A stretch of DNA of 6,076 bases from Candidatus Roizmanbacteria bacterium CG22_combo_CG10-13_8_21_14_all_34_12 (lineage in GTDB: Bacteria; Patescibacteriota; Microgenomatia; UBA1406; GWC2-37-13). Positions 5,957-6,076 of the stretch are shown in pieces; position 1 is the first letter of the stretch, and each line of letters starts with the position of its first letter. The position numbers and the translations under genes are program-made. The notes beneath the pieces are model-generated. The model saw only the letters and a list, made by a program, of their open reading frames with translations. It made no database searches and was not told where the DNA came from. The DNA lies in assembly GCA_002786595.1 (NCBI GenBank), contig PCTC01000020.1, forward strand, positions 1 through 6,076, given 5' to 3'.

Positions 5957-6076
5957 GCTCTAAAAAAATACGTTGAGAACGGATTTTATCACATCTATAA
6001 TCGTGGCGTAGAAAAAAGAAATATCTTTTTAGACGAACAGGATTATAAAGTTTTTCTTAGTTACTTAAAGCTTTAC
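5945..6076 (+). CDS. RAYT-type (IS200-like Y1) transposase, N-terminal part; no start codon visible, runs off right edge
   Basis: REP-associated tyrosine transposases are single-strand DNA nucleases of the Y1/HUH superfamily that act on palindromic ends. The frame is open from a stop at 5942-5944 to the window end, 44 codons. The segment KKYVENGFYHIYNRGVEK (5963-6016) followed by RNIFLDEQDYKVFLSYL matches the usual RAYT N terminus, with its YHIYNRG strand and IFLDEQDY helix start. The HUH pair and catalytic tyrosine would lie beyond the window. There is no ATG, GTG or TTG in this frame. The expected start, just before KKYVENG, is occupied by CTA (5960-5962). Either the start was lost, making this a decaying copy, or a non-standard start is used. 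The family call is confident; whether it is intact is unknown. Confidence 0.75.

Noticed and set aside
5930..5958. TTGACT (5930-5935) as the -35 box of a transposase promoter
   Set aside because: At 16-18 bp spacing the -10 candidates (TTTAGC and neighbours) match TATAAT poorly, and they fall inside the palindrome.

Overview
The window is AT-rich DNA (about one third G+C by eye) with all genes on the plus strand. It carries a cell-wall pair (murT, gatD), a complete replicative polymerase gene (dnaE), a small hypothetical gene that looks like a degenerate CYTH protein, and the beginning of a REP-associated-type (RAYT/Y1) transposase. The genetic code looks standard: murT ends at TGA and the long frames have no internal TGA. 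AT richness, a minimal DnaE, a RAYT-type transposase and highly AT-rich gene-free stretches together suggest a member of the Patescibacteria/CPR (perhaps Microgenomates-like) with a monoderm-type wall. That placement is an inference from gene style, not from a marker gene.

Layout. Positions 2-1228 hold the 3' nine-tenths or so of murT, which runs off the left edge. gatD (1225-1974) overlaps it by ATGA. The two products form the lipid II isoglutaminyl synthase, in which GatD releases ammonia from glutamine and MurT uses ATP to amidate the D-glutamate of the stem peptide. A GC-rich palindrome (1889-1914) sits inside the gatD frame. A 135-bp spacer (1975-2109) of about 13% G+C, with a 17/19 direct repeat at its two ends, precedes dnaE.

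dnaE (2110-5337) encodes a 1075-residue DNA polymerase III alpha subunit with a full PHP metal-ligand set, catalytic aspartates, an internal clamp-binding pentapeptide and an OB fold. It lacks an obvious tau-binding tail. It is followed by a strong hairpin/terminator (5348-5391).

The last 700 bases look accessory. The CYTH-like gene (5399-5896) lies between two copies of the 13-mer TAAAGACAGTCTT (5355-5367 and 5942-5954), each part of a palindrome. A further nested hairpin spans its stop codon. The second palindrome abuts a transposase frame with the typical N-terminal RAYT motif but no usable start codon in the window. I read this end of the window as a possible REP/RAYT neighbourhood. I found no RNA genes, CRISPR arrays or minus-strand genes.
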